From: Fomitopsis serialis | Lineage: Eukaryota; Basidiomycota; Agaricomycetes; Polyporales; Fomitopsidaceae | DNA: 64,000 nucleotides | Direction of reading: 5' to 3' | NCBI RefSeq assembly: GCF_022376445.1 | Contig: NW_025955059.1 | Coordinates: forward strand, 86,507 to 150,506 | Part shown: piece by piece, positions 11,247 through 22,919 of the stretch | Layout of the letters: every line of letters starts with the position of its first letter | Position numbering within the stretch: the first letter of the stretch is position 1 | Translations under genes and position numbers: made by a program | Notes under the pieces: generated by a model | Seen by the model: the letters and a program-made list of their open reading frames with translations, nothing else | Database searches by the model: none | What the model was told of the DNA's origin: nothing

Positions 11247-12421
11247 TGTCGTAGGTCCTGGCGGCCAGTCAGTTTGCCAGCGGGCTTTGCGACTGCACAA
11301 ACGTCGCTATAAACCACGTAGCTGCGGCGATAAGGTGACCGACTCCAGAGCCACACACAGCGCTGCGCGCACTGTACTGTTGGCATGGAAGGTTACAGAT
11401 GAGACACAAATGATCAGTCCACGTCCATGCGGTAGGAGACACAGAAACCTACTACAACCGGCACTGAGCCATGAACCAATGAGGAGGCTGTTGGCCGGGT
11501 TGTCGTATCAAAGGCGCATAGTGCACAAGGCAAGGAAAATGTCGCGGTTTGGAGGGAGAACCCGGGTCAGAGTGTGACATCAGACTCGGAGCAATGAGAC
11601 ATTGACGACACAAGGTCCTGTCCTGTTGTCTGCGAAGTAGCTACTTGCTGCAATTGATGCGCAATGGGCTTCTGCGACGCAGAAAGTCAATCGACGCCGA
11701 CGAACGGTGCAGCCGCATCAAGACGGTAGGCTCGCGGTAACACTTGACGTGTGCGTCCTGAAACAAGCCCTTACTCAGATTGGCCGTTCTAGCTTTCGCT
11801 GATCCTGCTGGGCTTTGAACGGTAAATATGAGCGTGGAGTTTATCCCGTGTAACCCAGTCGGTACAAACATTCATTCCTACACGCTAGCTCCAGTCATCG
11901 CTCCTTGTCGTCAGAGCATTTTCCTCACCACGTTGAATACGAGACCGACAGATGCACCTGCAGAGATTGGCAACGCGGCCGCCGCAAGAAGGTTGTGAGT
12001 ACGTAGGCATTGATGACGCGTTGTTCAGCGAAACTGACCGCTCGAAACCAAACCACATCTGCCGCCCACTCTTCGTCCGCTAGTCATCCCTCTCGTTCCG
12101 TGCTCCATCGGTGTGGACGACCTGTCGACATACTGTACACGTCCGCGCTTGGCGCGTGGCTTCAAGGGTCGTGGGGCAGGGTGCAGACCGAATGTGCTCG
12201 CCCACGCGGCAGTGCACACAGAGGTGGATACGGTGGCAGTGTATAGCGCAAAGCTCAGACCTTTCACGTTGTAGCGTGTGGACCGGCATCGCTCCACAGA
12301 GAGGCATACATTGATGTCAGTTTATAACATAACCTTGAGAATAGCCATGGTGTAGTGTACGTCGTGCGATGGAGATAGTCCAAGAACATGTTGAAAGATG
12401 GGATACGATACCGCCACGACC
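11247..12421. other. intergenic, no gene recognised
   Basis: About 1.2 kb. Holds the 5' end of the membrane-protein gene at its left edge and the 3' flank of the SWIM-RING gene at its right edge. The remaining frames are short and unrecognised. Confidence 0.3.
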
Positions 12422-13853
12422 TCAGTAGTCGTCCACATACTCCACGTAACCGTAATGCCGCTTCCCCCTGCTCGGCCCTTGATAATCTACAATCCATGGT
12501 CAGCGCTGCCACTACACGATCAAGGAACGGAGTCAACGTACAAGAGCTCGTGTCGCGAACCGCATTGACTCCGGCGACGTCGGCCAGGTTGACGTAGCCC
12601 TCCGCGTAGCGGCTGCCCCCAGCAGCAGCGCTTTTGCCCGCGCTCGCACCCGCGCCCGCGCCTACCCAGTTCGCGCGACAGAACACGCAAGTGACCTGCT
12701 GCCCTTTCTGACGCGTCGTCGTACTCCCTGCCCAGCGTCCATCCGCCCGTCAGCTCAACCCCAACAGACGGGCGCAACAGAACTCACACTGCGTGAAGCA
12801 CTCCTTGTGCAGCCCGTTCCCGCACTCCTCGCACCACACAAGGACATCCGCCTTCGCGCGGTGCATGTTCTCGTAGCAGATCGGGCAGTCGTCCTCCGGG
12901 CCGGGCACGCGCTTCTTCTCGGGCTGCTTCGCCGCGGCGGAGGAAGAGGTCGCCTTGCCTGTGGCACGCGCGTAGGCCTCGCGCACGCGAGCGTTGGCGA
13001 GAGCGTTGGGCGCGAGCGGGGCTTGCGAGAAGATGTCTTGGAGCTCTGAGGTGAGGAGAGCTCTGTGAGGGGGGAGATTAGCGGGTAGAAGGGAGGGGCG
13101 GGAGAGGTATACTTTTGGAACCAGTACCCGGATGCTTGGGTCACTTGCAGGACTGCTCGGAAGGTGAATTGCGGCGAGGGGGAACATGCGCGAGATGCAG
13201 CTACCTTTCAGGAAGATGAATAGCTATGGCAAGGACATCAGTGATGCGTCGATCAATAGCAATCTGGAACAAGCTCACGATGTGTTTGCAGTGATTGCCC
13301 TTCGTGGCGTCAGGACCTACGTGTACACGGTCAGCACTATGGACACATTCGACGGCAGCATACGCACAGTTGCAGCTGGGCGTCTTGTCGACGATCACCG
13401 TGTAGACCTAGATTTGCATGCGTGTCACTAGTGTGGGACGGGCCAGCGACTCGGATCACTCACGTTCCCCGTCGAACCCAGTACGCTGAACTCTTCCTTC
13501 AACTCGTCGCCGTTCCGATGACGGTCCACCATGAAGAACCTATTGCACGCATGTGAGGCATAGACGACGCGTGCGACGCGCGGAATGACGCGCCTCTGGG
13601 AGATAACTCGGTCCAGCCGGTCGAGGATGTTCTGCGGGCACTTGGCTCTGAACCTGGCAGCGCGCTTCTCCTGGGGCGCCGCGTCGGCTTCCTTCTTCTT
13701 CCGCTGTTTCTTCGCAGGGGGTGCCGACTGAGTGGCGGGCCGACTGGCAGAGGCGTAGGAGGACGACGCGTGCGAGTACGGGCGCGCTGGAAGCGACGAC
13801 ACCCGGCTGTCGTACTCGTCGACGTCGATGACTTCTGCCTTGCGCTTCGCCAT
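12422..13853 (-). CDS. SWIM and RING zinc-finger protein (putative E3 ubiquitin ligase)
   Basis: Nine-exon gene that assembles without frame errors: 13853-13594, 13539-13464, 13407-13368, 13316-13279, 13223-13205 (19-nt microexon), 13152-13113, 13062-12788, 12727-12542, 12486-12422. The product starts [15 protein letters not shown], has a basic nuclear-type segment ([10 protein letters not shown]), then [24 protein letters not shown], and a SWIM motif CxCx(n)CxH ([16 protein letters not shown] across an intron). A RING-like domain follows: [22 protein letters not shown], and a final CVFC. It ends with the aromatic [19 protein letters not shown] tail. SWIM plus RING suggests a ubiquitin ligase with a substrate or nucleic-acid-binding SWIM finger. 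The first intron (13540-13593) begins GC rather than GT. It shares a 152-bp divergent promoter with the next gene. Confidence 0.88.
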
Positions 13854-14005
13854 GGCTTGCGGTAAGCTCGCGAGGGAGCGTGTGGCGAGGAGAGAAGAGA
13901 GAAGGCGAGCTCTGGGGGAGGAGGACAAGGAGAGAGCTTTATGGAGGGAGCGCCACCGGGGTGGCGGCATGCTCGAGCAAAGCAAGCAGGCGGGATTCCC
14001 ACGGC
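13854..14005. promoter_or_regulatory. short divergent promoter
   Basis: Only 152 bases separate the start codons of the SWIM-RING gene (minus) and the cis-prenyltransferase gene (plus), so both must be driven from here. On the minus strand it is pyrimidine-rich, with CTCTCC repeats. No TATA box is obvious. Co-regulation is inferred from spacing only. Confidence 0.6.
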
Positions 14006-15255
14006 ATGGACCTCTCCCTCGTCTCCCGCTCAGTGCAGTGGCTCCTCCACGCCGCTGCGACCCACTCCCGCAATGCCGTCCTCGCCGCCCTCGCCGCAGG
14101 CCCCATCCCCCGCCACATCGCCTTCGTCATGGACGGCAACCGGCGGTACGCGCGCTCCCACCACAAACGCGTCCAGGAGGGCCACGCGGACGGCTTCGTT
14201 GCTCTGCGGCGCGTGCGTCTTCCGCGATCTATGAACATGATGGTTCGTTGACTCGGAGCAGATACTAGACATCTGCCTGCGCCTCGACGTCCGTTGTGTG
14301 TCTGTGTATGCGTTCGCCATCGAGAACTTCAAGCGCACGCCCGAGGAAGTCGATGCCCTCATGGCGCTCGCAGAAACCAAGCTCCTCGAGCTCTGCCAAC
14401 ACGGGTCCGCAGGCTTCGCTACCTTCTATCTCCCTGCTGAATCTCCAGCCTGCCGCACAGGGATCTGCTACACGAGTACGGCGTCCGCCTGAACGTCCTC
14501 GGCAAGACGAGCCTGCTTCCGCCACACGTACAGGCTGCGATCCGCAAGGCGGAGGACATGACCCGGCACAACGACCGGTGCGTGCCCCCTCCAGCTCCGA
14601 CTGCCGTCCTCGAGGCTCGGTCCCTCTCTCCCTGCCCGGGGCACTTCCCAACAATACCGAGCACGCCACCGCAGCCTGCGATGCGTGGCAGGGCGCACCC
14701 TTGTCTTATCGGCACGCCTGCCGTCGCAGCAGCTGACCGCGCTCTCACTTGTGCCCGCAGCGCGATCCTCAACCTCTGCATGCCCTACGCCGCCCGGAAC
14801 GAGATCGCCACAGCCGTCGACCGCGCCGTCGAGCACGCGCTCTCCAAAGAGACAGAGCATGGCTCCCAGCAGTGCGTCCCTCCCCCTCTTCGTCTCGCCG
14901 CCCGCCCGGGCACGTCTGACCATTCTGCTTCCACCGCCGCTACCAGCGAGATCACGGAAGCCGACATCGCCGCTCAGCTGATGACCACCCGTGCAGGCAG
15001 TCCGCCGCTCGACCTCCTCGTGCGCACCAGCGGCGTCCGCCGCCTGAGCGACTTCCTCCTCTGGCAGGTGCGTCCCGTCCGCCGTCCACCCCTCTGACCT
15101 CACCCTGATCCTCGTGTGGCGCTTCTTTGACGTAGTGCTGCGAGGACACGCAGCTGCAGTTTAGCTCGACGTACTGGCCGGACTTTGGGCTGTGGGACTT
15201 TGTGCCGATCATCTTGGACTATCAGCGGAGAGCGTGGTCTGTGCCGGCCGCGTAG
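14006..15255 (+). CDS. RER2: cis-prenyltransferase (dehydrodolichyl diphosphate synthase)
   Basis: Six exons, no frame errors: 14006-14212, 14262-14404, 14461-14577, 14761-14871, 14947-15067, 15136-15255. The enzyme extends farnesyl diphosphate with isopentenyl units to make the polyprenyl diphosphate precursor of dolichol, the sugar carrier for N-glycosylation, at the ER. Family signatures are all present in order: [16 protein letters not shown] (catalytic Asp and first conserved region), [16 protein letters not shown], the central [23 protein letters not shown], the [15 protein letters not shown] block with the substrate-binding Arg-Ser-Asp residues, and [11 protein letters not shown] plus the C-terminal LDYQRR. 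Length (about 270 residues) is normal. Fungi usually have RER2 and/or SRT1; which of the two this is cannot be told from the sequence alone. Confidence 0.93.
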
Positions 15256-15965
15256 GATGCATCGTGCCTTAGGACGTTTTTGGACTTTGTATTGGTATAC
15301 TTGCTGTAATCAATCGGCTCGCAGATACAAACCGTAGCCCAGGATCCCAGTTCAACGTCCTGGCTCTCATCACCCTGAGTGGAATACCTTGTCCGTCTGT
15401 AGAACACGCACAAGGTTGCAAACAGTATCCTTTATGCTACTTTCCAATTCAGATTCGGTATGCTCGACTACGTGCGTACTATACAGAAAGCGACATTAAG
15501 TCCGTACTAATACACAACCATCAGACGGGGGACAAATGATAAGTGGACGGTGCATGCGGCAGATCGAGCGGGCGATGATAATGAAGAGCGTCATGGCATA
15601 CGTGCACACAGAACCTGCGAAATGCAGTGTAAGGTATAGTAAAGGGCATGGGGCATAACGCCCGCGGAGGCCACGCGAGGCGGTTTGTCGGAAGGGATAC
15701 GGACGTTGTTAGACGAGGAGTGAATTCACCGCACCGCGGACGAGAGGTGCAGGGCCGGACGCGCCTTCGGAGGTGCTGCTGCTACAGGTCGGCAGCGCGA
15801 GGAGGTTCAGTGGAAAAGTCGAGGAGGTGGCACAGGCGCAGAGGCGCACATAGTCCAGCAATAAGTTAAGTCGTGACCGCGCCGCGCCGCACTGTGTCGC
15901 CGCCGTCGAGTCTAAGCAGCCGCAGCACACGCAGACGTGCACGCGCACACGCGTCCATCCGCCGC
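15256..15965. other. convergent intergenic region
   Basis: 710 bases between the cis-prenyltransferase stop and the SKN7 stop. The left part is AT-rich, consistent with 3' untranslated sequence. No gene recognised. Confidence 0.45.
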
Positions 15966-18900
15966 TCACTCGACGACCTCGAAGCGGCTCCTCTTCGGCT
16001 CGCGCCCGTCGCTGCCGTCGTCCAGCCCGCGCTTGACGCCCGCGCCCATCCCGTCGAGCGAGCCATCGAGCGAGCCGACGCCCATGAAGCTCTCGCCGTT
16101 GACGAGGTTCTGGAGGATCATCGTGTACTGGTCGTCCGTGAGGCCCATGCCAGCAAGCGGGTTGATCTTCCCGTCGTCCTCCCCGCCGCCGAGCAGCGCG
16201 CCGCCCTGCATCTGCATCTGGAGCGCCTGGTCGAACGACGCGTCGCTCAGCGGCGGGATCCCCACCGAGCGCGGGATCTTCGACATCGTCTGGATCACCT
16301 TGAGGTGCATCAGGTGCTTCTCGAGCATGTCCAGCAGCCCGTCGCGCGTGAACGGCTTCGGGAGCACGTCGTTCATCCCCGAGGAGTAGTACTTGATGAT
16401 CTCGTTCGGCTTGCTGTTCGACGTCATGCTGATGATCGGCGTCATGTGGTCGAACTGCCGGATGAGCGACGTCGCGGACACGCCGTCCAGCTTCGGCATC
16501 ACGATGTCCTGCACGACGACGGTCAGCTGTATTCTCCCACCGCACGGAGAACGAGACCCACCATGAGCACCAGATCGTACTTCTCCAAGTTCATCTTGTT
16601 CACCGCGCCCACGCCGTCCACAGCCACGTCGATCGTGCACCCGAAAACCTGCAAGAACTTGCTGCTCAGCCGCCTGCTGACCGCATCGTCGTCCACCAGG
16701 AGCACCCGCGGCGGGACCGCCCACCCGGGCACGTACGTGCTCCTCCGCACCCTCAGCTTCTGCGCGCTCTCCGGGCGGCCACTCGGCGACACCTGCGCGG
16801 GGCTCGGGCTCGGGCCCACACCCGCCGCGGCGGACGCCGAGTCGATCGCGTTCGCCGCCGCCCCGATACTATACGGCGCCTTCGTGTTCCCCTCGTCCTC
16901 CTGCTCCGGGTCGCCGCCCATGCCCTGCGGCGTGGGCATGACGACCGAGTTGAGCGCGGCCGCGTCGAACGCCCAGTTGCCGTTCTCGTCGTCGAGCGCG
17001 CTCCGCGGGAGGAGGTGCCCCACCGTGAACACCTGCAGGCCCTCGTGCGTCATCACGCTCTGCGGGTAGTTCAGGCTCAGCCCGCCCCCGTTGCTGAACG
17101 TAAAGTCCGCCCCGCCGAACGCGGACGCGTCCCCGCCCTGCGGCGCGCTCGACGAGCCTTGCTGCTGCTGCTGGCTGCTGGAGGACGACGCGGACGCGTT
17201 GCCGCTCTGCTGGGACGCTCCGTGCGCGATCGCCGCCTGCGCCTGCGCCAGCACATGATGGCCCTGGGCACTCTCAGGCCTCTGGCGCGTGAGTTCCTCG
17301 ATGCGATTGAGTGCATCCTGGCGGCTCATCGGCCTGACGATGCCCTCTCCCATCCCCAGCCCATTCACGGCCGCCGCAATCCTCGCGTTCGCACCCTGCT
17401 GCTGCTGTTGTTGCTGTTGCTGCTGCTGCTGCTGCTGCTGTTGCTGCCTGCCACTTCCCCCCGCCGAGCCGGAGCCAGAGCCCGACGCAGCGGGCTGGGG
17501 CGGCGCGAAGCTCATGCCCGCGACCTCCGCGCGGCGGGAGATCTCGTTCATCTGCGCGAGACTGGCGCGCGCGACGTCGCCGTCGGGGAAGCCGGCCATC
17601 ATGCGCTGCGTCTCCGTCGCGGGCAGGAAGGGGTGGTTCGCGTCCTGCACCGCCTGCGCGGACGGCCCGCCGCCGGGCGCGGAGGGCGGGTTCTGCGCGG
17701 AGGAGAGCTCTTCGGCCTTGATTTTGCCTGTGGGGGTTAGCGGGGTGCGCGCGTGGGAGGGTCAGTGGGAACGGTGATACGTGCGAGGGACGTAGCGTAG
17801 TAGGGTGCATAGCCGAGGGATTGGCGTAGGTAGGGTCGAGACGCAGCAAGTAGAGGACGTTCGAGACACCGCAGTGATAGACGAAGAGAGTCGGTCCAGA
17901 GGGTCGCCATCGACAGCCAAGTCCAAGTCCAGACATCACAGCGTTCGAGAGGGGACGAGCAGGAGGATCGAGACAGCGAGGGGCCGAGGCGGGATGCAAT
18001 GGATGCGAAGAGACGGGGGCGGGAGCCGGGTCGCGGCGGGTCGAGGCGGAGGCGCGTCCAGAAGGGGCCAGACCATCGGAGGCGGAGGGTGCGTGATGGA
18101 CGGTTGATGTTCGTTTCCGCGTTGCGTGGATGCGTGGGGATTCCGTTTCGTAGAGATGCCGGCGGTGAGGGAGTTCCAGACGAGCATGCCAGAGTGCGTA
18201 ATTCGAAGTGCAGATGAAGCGGGGAGTCGACATTAGAGCGAGTGCGTGCCAGCGTAGGAGAGAGTGCGAGCGAGAGAGAGAGAGAGCAGCGGAACCAGCG
18301 AAGCGCGTTGTTGTACACAGAGAGTATTCGAAATATGCGAACAGAAGCAATAAAAAAAGGGGGAAAACACGGTAGCTCAGCGTCCGATGCGGGGAGTCTA
18401 AGACTGGAAACCCCCACCATTCTCGAGCTGCAAAAAGTACTGTATCAAGTTCTGCATCAACCCGTCCTGCTGCGCCATGTTCCGCTGAAAGTTGACCATC
18501 TCGGTGAGCACGCTCTGGTAGTTGCTCTCGAGGTTGCGGACGTGCGCGACGAGCTCCTCCTGGTCGCGCGTCATCTGGTCGAGGCGCGCCTGGAGGGCTT
18601 CGACGGACGCGCTGGGCGGGGACGGCGAGCTGGTGTGCGCGGCGGACTTGCGCGCGGCGGGGACCTTGCGCTTGATGTTTTCGAGCGCGTCGCGGCGGTC
18701 GACGTGGAAGTCGGGGTGGCGGAAGGTCCAGCTCTGCAAAGCGGGCGGGGTCAGCGGGGAGTGGCACGGGGGCGGGGGCGTGTATACACACGTGTTCGCC
18801 GAACTGGTTGTCGTCCGAGTTTTTCACCTGCGGGCGTCAGGACGTGGGAGTGAGCGGCGTGCGCGGGGGAGGCGGACGGGAGACGGGTGCGCACCTTGTG

Positions 18901-19581
18901 AAAGTCGTACTTGTTGAGCTGGCGGACGAAGGAGGCAAAGTTGGAGTGCTTGAACATGCGGGGGAGGATGGACTTTGTGAACTCGTTCATGTCCTTGACG
19001 ACGAAGCAGTCGCCGTGGGGGCCCCAGGCGACGACGTGGGCCCAGGAGGTGTCCTCGAGCATCCTGGGCGGGGTCAGCGGTGGCTCAGCGGGGACGCGGT
19101 GATACGCACTTGTAGAGCTTCTTGACAAAGTCGGAGGTGGAGGGCATGTCGGACTCGCCCTCGTGCTTGACGGCGTCATGATGGACGGGGGTGGGTGCGG
19201 CAGAGCGGTCGTCGCGTTCCATCATCCTCTTTGGGGGCGGCTGGTGGGACGAGGGGTGGCGGGGGTGCTCGCTGTGGGGGCGGAGGGGCGGGGTGATCTC
19301 GTCCCGCGACGAGGAGGTGCGGGACGGCCAGGGGAGGGTGGGGCCGAGGGGCGGGGGCGGGAGCTGGGCGGCTGCGGTGGAGAGGGACGGGTGGGGGTAG
19401 GTGGGGGCGGATAGCGGGCGTTGAGGGACGAGGAGGGGAGGTGGGAGGAGATGGGGGGGAGGGTGTTGTTCGAGGAGCGGGAGAAGGAGGCGAGCTGGTG
19501 GAGCTGGGACGGCGGGGGGAGCTGGGGGGACGCGAAGAGGTGGGAGCGGGAGGAGGGAGGGTAGGACGGGGACTGGTCCAT
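15966..19581 (-). CDS. SKN7: SKN7-type response regulator (HSF DNA-binding plus receiver domain)
   Basis: Exons 19581-19110, 19073-18895, 18827-18792, 18733-18418, 17727-16562, 16508-15966. After a proline-rich N-terminus comes an HSF-type DNA-binding domain ([50 protein letters not shown]). It is followed by a coiled coil ([20 protein letters not shown]), a linker with a 17-glutamine tract, and a receiver domain ([13 protein letters not shown], phospho-acceptor Asp in DIVMPKLDG just after an intron, ISMTSN, VLPKPF). In fungi SKN7 ends the multistep histidine-to-aspartate phosphorelay and drives oxidative, osmotic and cell-wall stress genes. A one-base break lies in the proline-rich N-terminus (19290-19400), repaired by one C. 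The fourth intron (17728-18417, 690 nt) is more than ten times the local norm. The C-terminus ends with a nuclear-type KRSRFEVVE. Confidence 0.9.
17396..17447 (-). repeat. polyglutamine-encoding CAG/CAA repeat in SKN7
   Basis: A mixed CTG/TTG run on the plus strand encodes 17 consecutive glutamines between the HSF and receiver domains of SKN7. It is interrupted by CAA codons, which usually slows length change. Likely length-polymorphic between strains. Confidence 0.85.
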
Positions 19582-21156
19582 GGCGGGCGGTCGGGATGGC
19601 GGGCGAGCGCAGGTATATGTTCTGCGAGTGAGCGCGGTCTGGACGCGGGCGGCGATGCTGGGGAGACTGAAGACGGGTGGGGCCAGCGCCTGATCGCCCC
19701 GTTATATGCCCTCCTTCCTCATATATCCGCCGAGAACCTTATTTCCCGGCCATCGCCCTTCCCTCGACTCAACCGATCCTATCGATTATTCGTATTTGTC
19801 CCGGCAACCCCGCCCCGTGCCCCCCTGCACCCCACGCACGCCTCGTCGTCGTCGTCGCACACAGCGAGCAGCCCTCCGCAACCGCGGGCGTCTGCGTGCG
19901 TGCGTCCAGAACATCGCCGCGGAAAGATGGGCGGGCCTGGACCGCGGTCGCTCGCACTCGCCCCCGTCTGCGTCCCTCCAGGGGCATCCAGGCACTCCCC
20001 AGAGATCCGCTCAGATCCCCGGCGCCTCCGTCTCCCCGCCTCCTCCCATCGCATCCTCGCTGCCTCCCGCACAACGCAAACGCCAGGACGCGCCCCGTGA
20101 ATTTGCGGTGGAGCCGCGATGAGTACAGCGCCCGCAGCGTGCGTCGATGGTCCGCCCGCGCGGTGCCGACCGACGCCACGGCGCATTGCGACCTGCGGAG
20201 AGGCGCCCTCCCACGTCCCGGGGCGCCGCGCCGGCTCTCCGGTGTCCTCCCTCGCGCTCATCGACACCCACAACTCTGCCTCGGCCCTCCTCCTCCCCGT
20301 CCCCAGGCCCAGGCCCGCGCTCTGCACCGTCCATCACTGCCCGAATCAGCAGGCACCGCCCCAAACCCGGCGCACGCACGCGCGCCCGTCGCACGACACT
20401 GCGCGCGCGAGATACGCCAAGGCGGCGGTGCGATAGCGGCTCGCACATGCGTGGAAGAGCCTGCCCTCCTAATCCGTTCTCCCCCTCTACAAATTCGGCT
20501 CTCACCACTGCCCCCACTACAAATTCCCCTCCCTGTCCATCCCGACCCCCTGCGGTGCGCTCCGAGCCTCCTCAGCGGGCTGTCGACGGACAGAGACGCG
20601 CCGTGCGCGGTGTTCGCGGGTACGACGACGGCGCACGCGAGGTTGTAGGTCCAGTGGAGACATGTCGGAACCTTTTCGCTCGACGCAATACCTCGGAGCC
20701 GGCCCCTCCGTCGATCAGCAGGCCGATCCACATCCTGCCTGAACAACACCGGGCGCGCCGGCGGGCGACGAGGCCTGGCCCGCGCAGTGGGTCCAGGCGC
20801 AGACATACCACCAGCGAGCTCTATTCCTGCGCTAGCGGAACGCCGTGGCTTGCGAGCCTTCGTTGAGCCTCACTGGTCGCTATGGGCGAGACCCGTCTGC
20901 GTCTGCGTCTGGGTGTGCTCGAGATCGCCGTGGTGGGGACTGAGCGGGTCCCCGATGGGTTGGGTGTGTGCCGTCATGCACACTAGTACTGGTGCGCAGG
21001 GACCGACGTGCTTGGCGGGGGAGTCGGTGTCGCAGGTGTGCTGTACCCGGCCACCCTCTAGCACAGCGGCGTCGCGCCCTCGCCCGATGCATCCCCCCGA
21101 GAGCAAGTCACCGACCCCGAAAATCTCGGAAAGCACAGGTCGATCGCATCTGCTCA

Positions 21157-21289
21157 TGATTGGCGGGCCTCGCGGGCCAGACCGTCCATTTAGCGGGTCC
21201 ATGAACGAGAGCCCGGGAAGCGTCGACGGTGCGGGGTGCGAGCCAATCCCGACCCGTCGTCTGTCCGCCAATCACCGCTGGCCCCCGCC
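21157..21289. repeat. CCAAT-containing module, copy 1
   Basis: Runs from TGATTGGCGGGCCT through CCAGACCGTCCATT and GAGCCAATCCCGA to CCAATCACCGCT. It carries one inverted CCAAT (ATTGG) at the left edge and two direct CCAAT boxes at the right. The same blocks, in the same order, recur 490 bases downstream. Spacing between blocks differs slightly, so this is an old duplication. Confidence 0.65.
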
Positions 21290-21646
21290 GCTCCAGCGTG
21301 CGTACGGGTCCTTGGACGAGCTTGAAAGCGCGCCCGCTCTCGCTGCACCACGCAAGCTTGCCGCCGTATCTCCTCTCCCTCCGAGTCTGTCGGGAGCAAC
21401 GCTGCGGTGCGATGCGGAGGACGCAGGCGTGGGCTTTTGCCATCTCTCGCCGGTGTGGGGGGGACACTCTGTGTGGTTCAAGGTACGTTGCAGCCTGCCG
21501 GTTGCTCGCCTCGACACGTCCGACCAGCGGCACACCCAACAAGTCTCGCGACGCACCCCGAGAATCCCGGACTCTCCGCCGCCACACCATCGACGTCGCT
21601 CGATCGCGTCCGCCCCGTCGTCGATCTCATCGTCAGCCGTGCATGT

Positions 21647-21769
21647 GATTGGCGGGCCTGGCAGCTTCGAATGAAGCCTGACGGGCCCACGCTCCAGACC
21701 GTCCATTAACGAGAACACCCCCCAGCGCGGAGCCAATCCCGATCCGCGGTGCGTCGACCAATCACCGCT
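21647..21769. repeat. CCAAT-containing module, copy 2
   Basis: Second copy of the module: TGATTGGCGGGCCT, CCAGACCGTCCATT, GAGCCAATCCCGA and CCAATCACCGCT in the same order as at 21157. In fungi CCAAT is the binding site of the Hap2/3/5 complex; binding here is inference. Confidence 0.65.
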
Positions 21770-22919
21770 TGCACGACGTCAGCGTCGAGATCCCCGCGTG
21801 GTCATGATCGGCGGGGCGTGTGGGCGACGTCGACGAGGCCGAGACCGGTCTCCCGCGAAGCCTTCGACGACAGGGCGCCCGCTCGGGCGGGGTGCGCACT
21901 GCGCCCGATACGGCCCTCCTGGATGTGCATGGTACGCAGTGGTACGCGTTGTTGACGGTTCTGGCCCTTGCTGCCAGTGGCCGTCCGCCAGCTGTGGCAG
22001 CTCCCGCACATCGCAAGGCGGTCGTACACTCTGGCCTGCACCAGATTGTCCACGATTCTCGGTCGCTGACATGGAAGACGTGAACCTCAGGTGAGGGACA
22101 TTCGGCCTGGAGGTGCTGTATCATCCTGACTTGGATCATCCCAAGTTTGACTGCGAAAAGTGCAGATAGTGCGTGATCAAGGTATAGTCTAAGTTCATTG
22201 ACAAAGAGCGCGCGGTGGAGGGACGGCGGGGGCCAAAAGGCTCGACAGCGATGTTCTATTGCAAGTTAGAAGAACATTTACGACGTTGGAACAAACGAGG
22301 GGGGCGTATCGTACACCTAGTCGGTCGATTCTACAGGACGGATTTCATTAGCCTAGTAACCCGTAGACAGATTTGTAAGCGCATATCTGAACACACAATA
22401 AAACACACAAGCGAAACCAGACGACGAAGGAACGTTGGTCTCCCACCGACGCGATATGACATCGCCTTTGATTCTGTTATTGTCTATCATATTTTCACCG
22501 CTCCAGTCGGCGGCGAACAGGTAGCTTCACACAGATCCTTGAACATGTAGACACAACGAGTACGTTCAGTTGTCTCGGAGGGCTAGACGTTCCACCGGCC
22601 ACGGAAGACGATGATTGACGAGGCACACTCCCTTAATGCACGCATTCCAGATACAGACACTGAGAGCCCATGCATCGTTTCATATACACTCCATATACTG
22701 CACAAAGACCGTACAAAAGCACTTTTGACCCTACTGTACACGCCATATGGCCCCTACGACTCGGATATTGCCATCCCATCTGGCAGAGTCGCCTCTACGG
22801 AAGCAACCCGAGCCAATACACAGACACTGATCCACGGTACGAATCCACAGCCACATACTTACACAGCTAGCTACAGTCTACGTAAGGAAGTTCGCCCTAA
22901 CACGACGATAGAACGGGAT

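Larger units (their letters stand above)
19600..22910. other. GC-rich gene-poor stretch
   Basis: About 3.3 kb upstream of SKN7. The left part (19.6-21.7 kb) is very GC-rich and open in many frames by composition alone; translations are arginine/proline/alanine-rich in every frame and show no domain. It includes the SKN7 promoter and two copies of a CCAAT-containing module (listed separately). From about 22.1 kb the composition becomes AT-richer. No gene is supported, though a noncoding RNA or long 5' leader cannot be excluded. Confidence 0.4.

Noticed and set aside
13854..14005. tRNA or small RNA in the short divergent spacer
   Set aside because: No A-box/B-box pair or cloverleaf; explained as a promoter.
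15873..17069. 398-codon plus-strand frame
   Set aside because: Antisense shadow of SKN7; His/Arg/Leu-rich from complementary codons.
19441..21674. Several long frames on both strands upstream of SKN7
   Set aside because: All frames are open because stop codons are rare in GC-rich DNA; no frame has a domain or consistent codon use.
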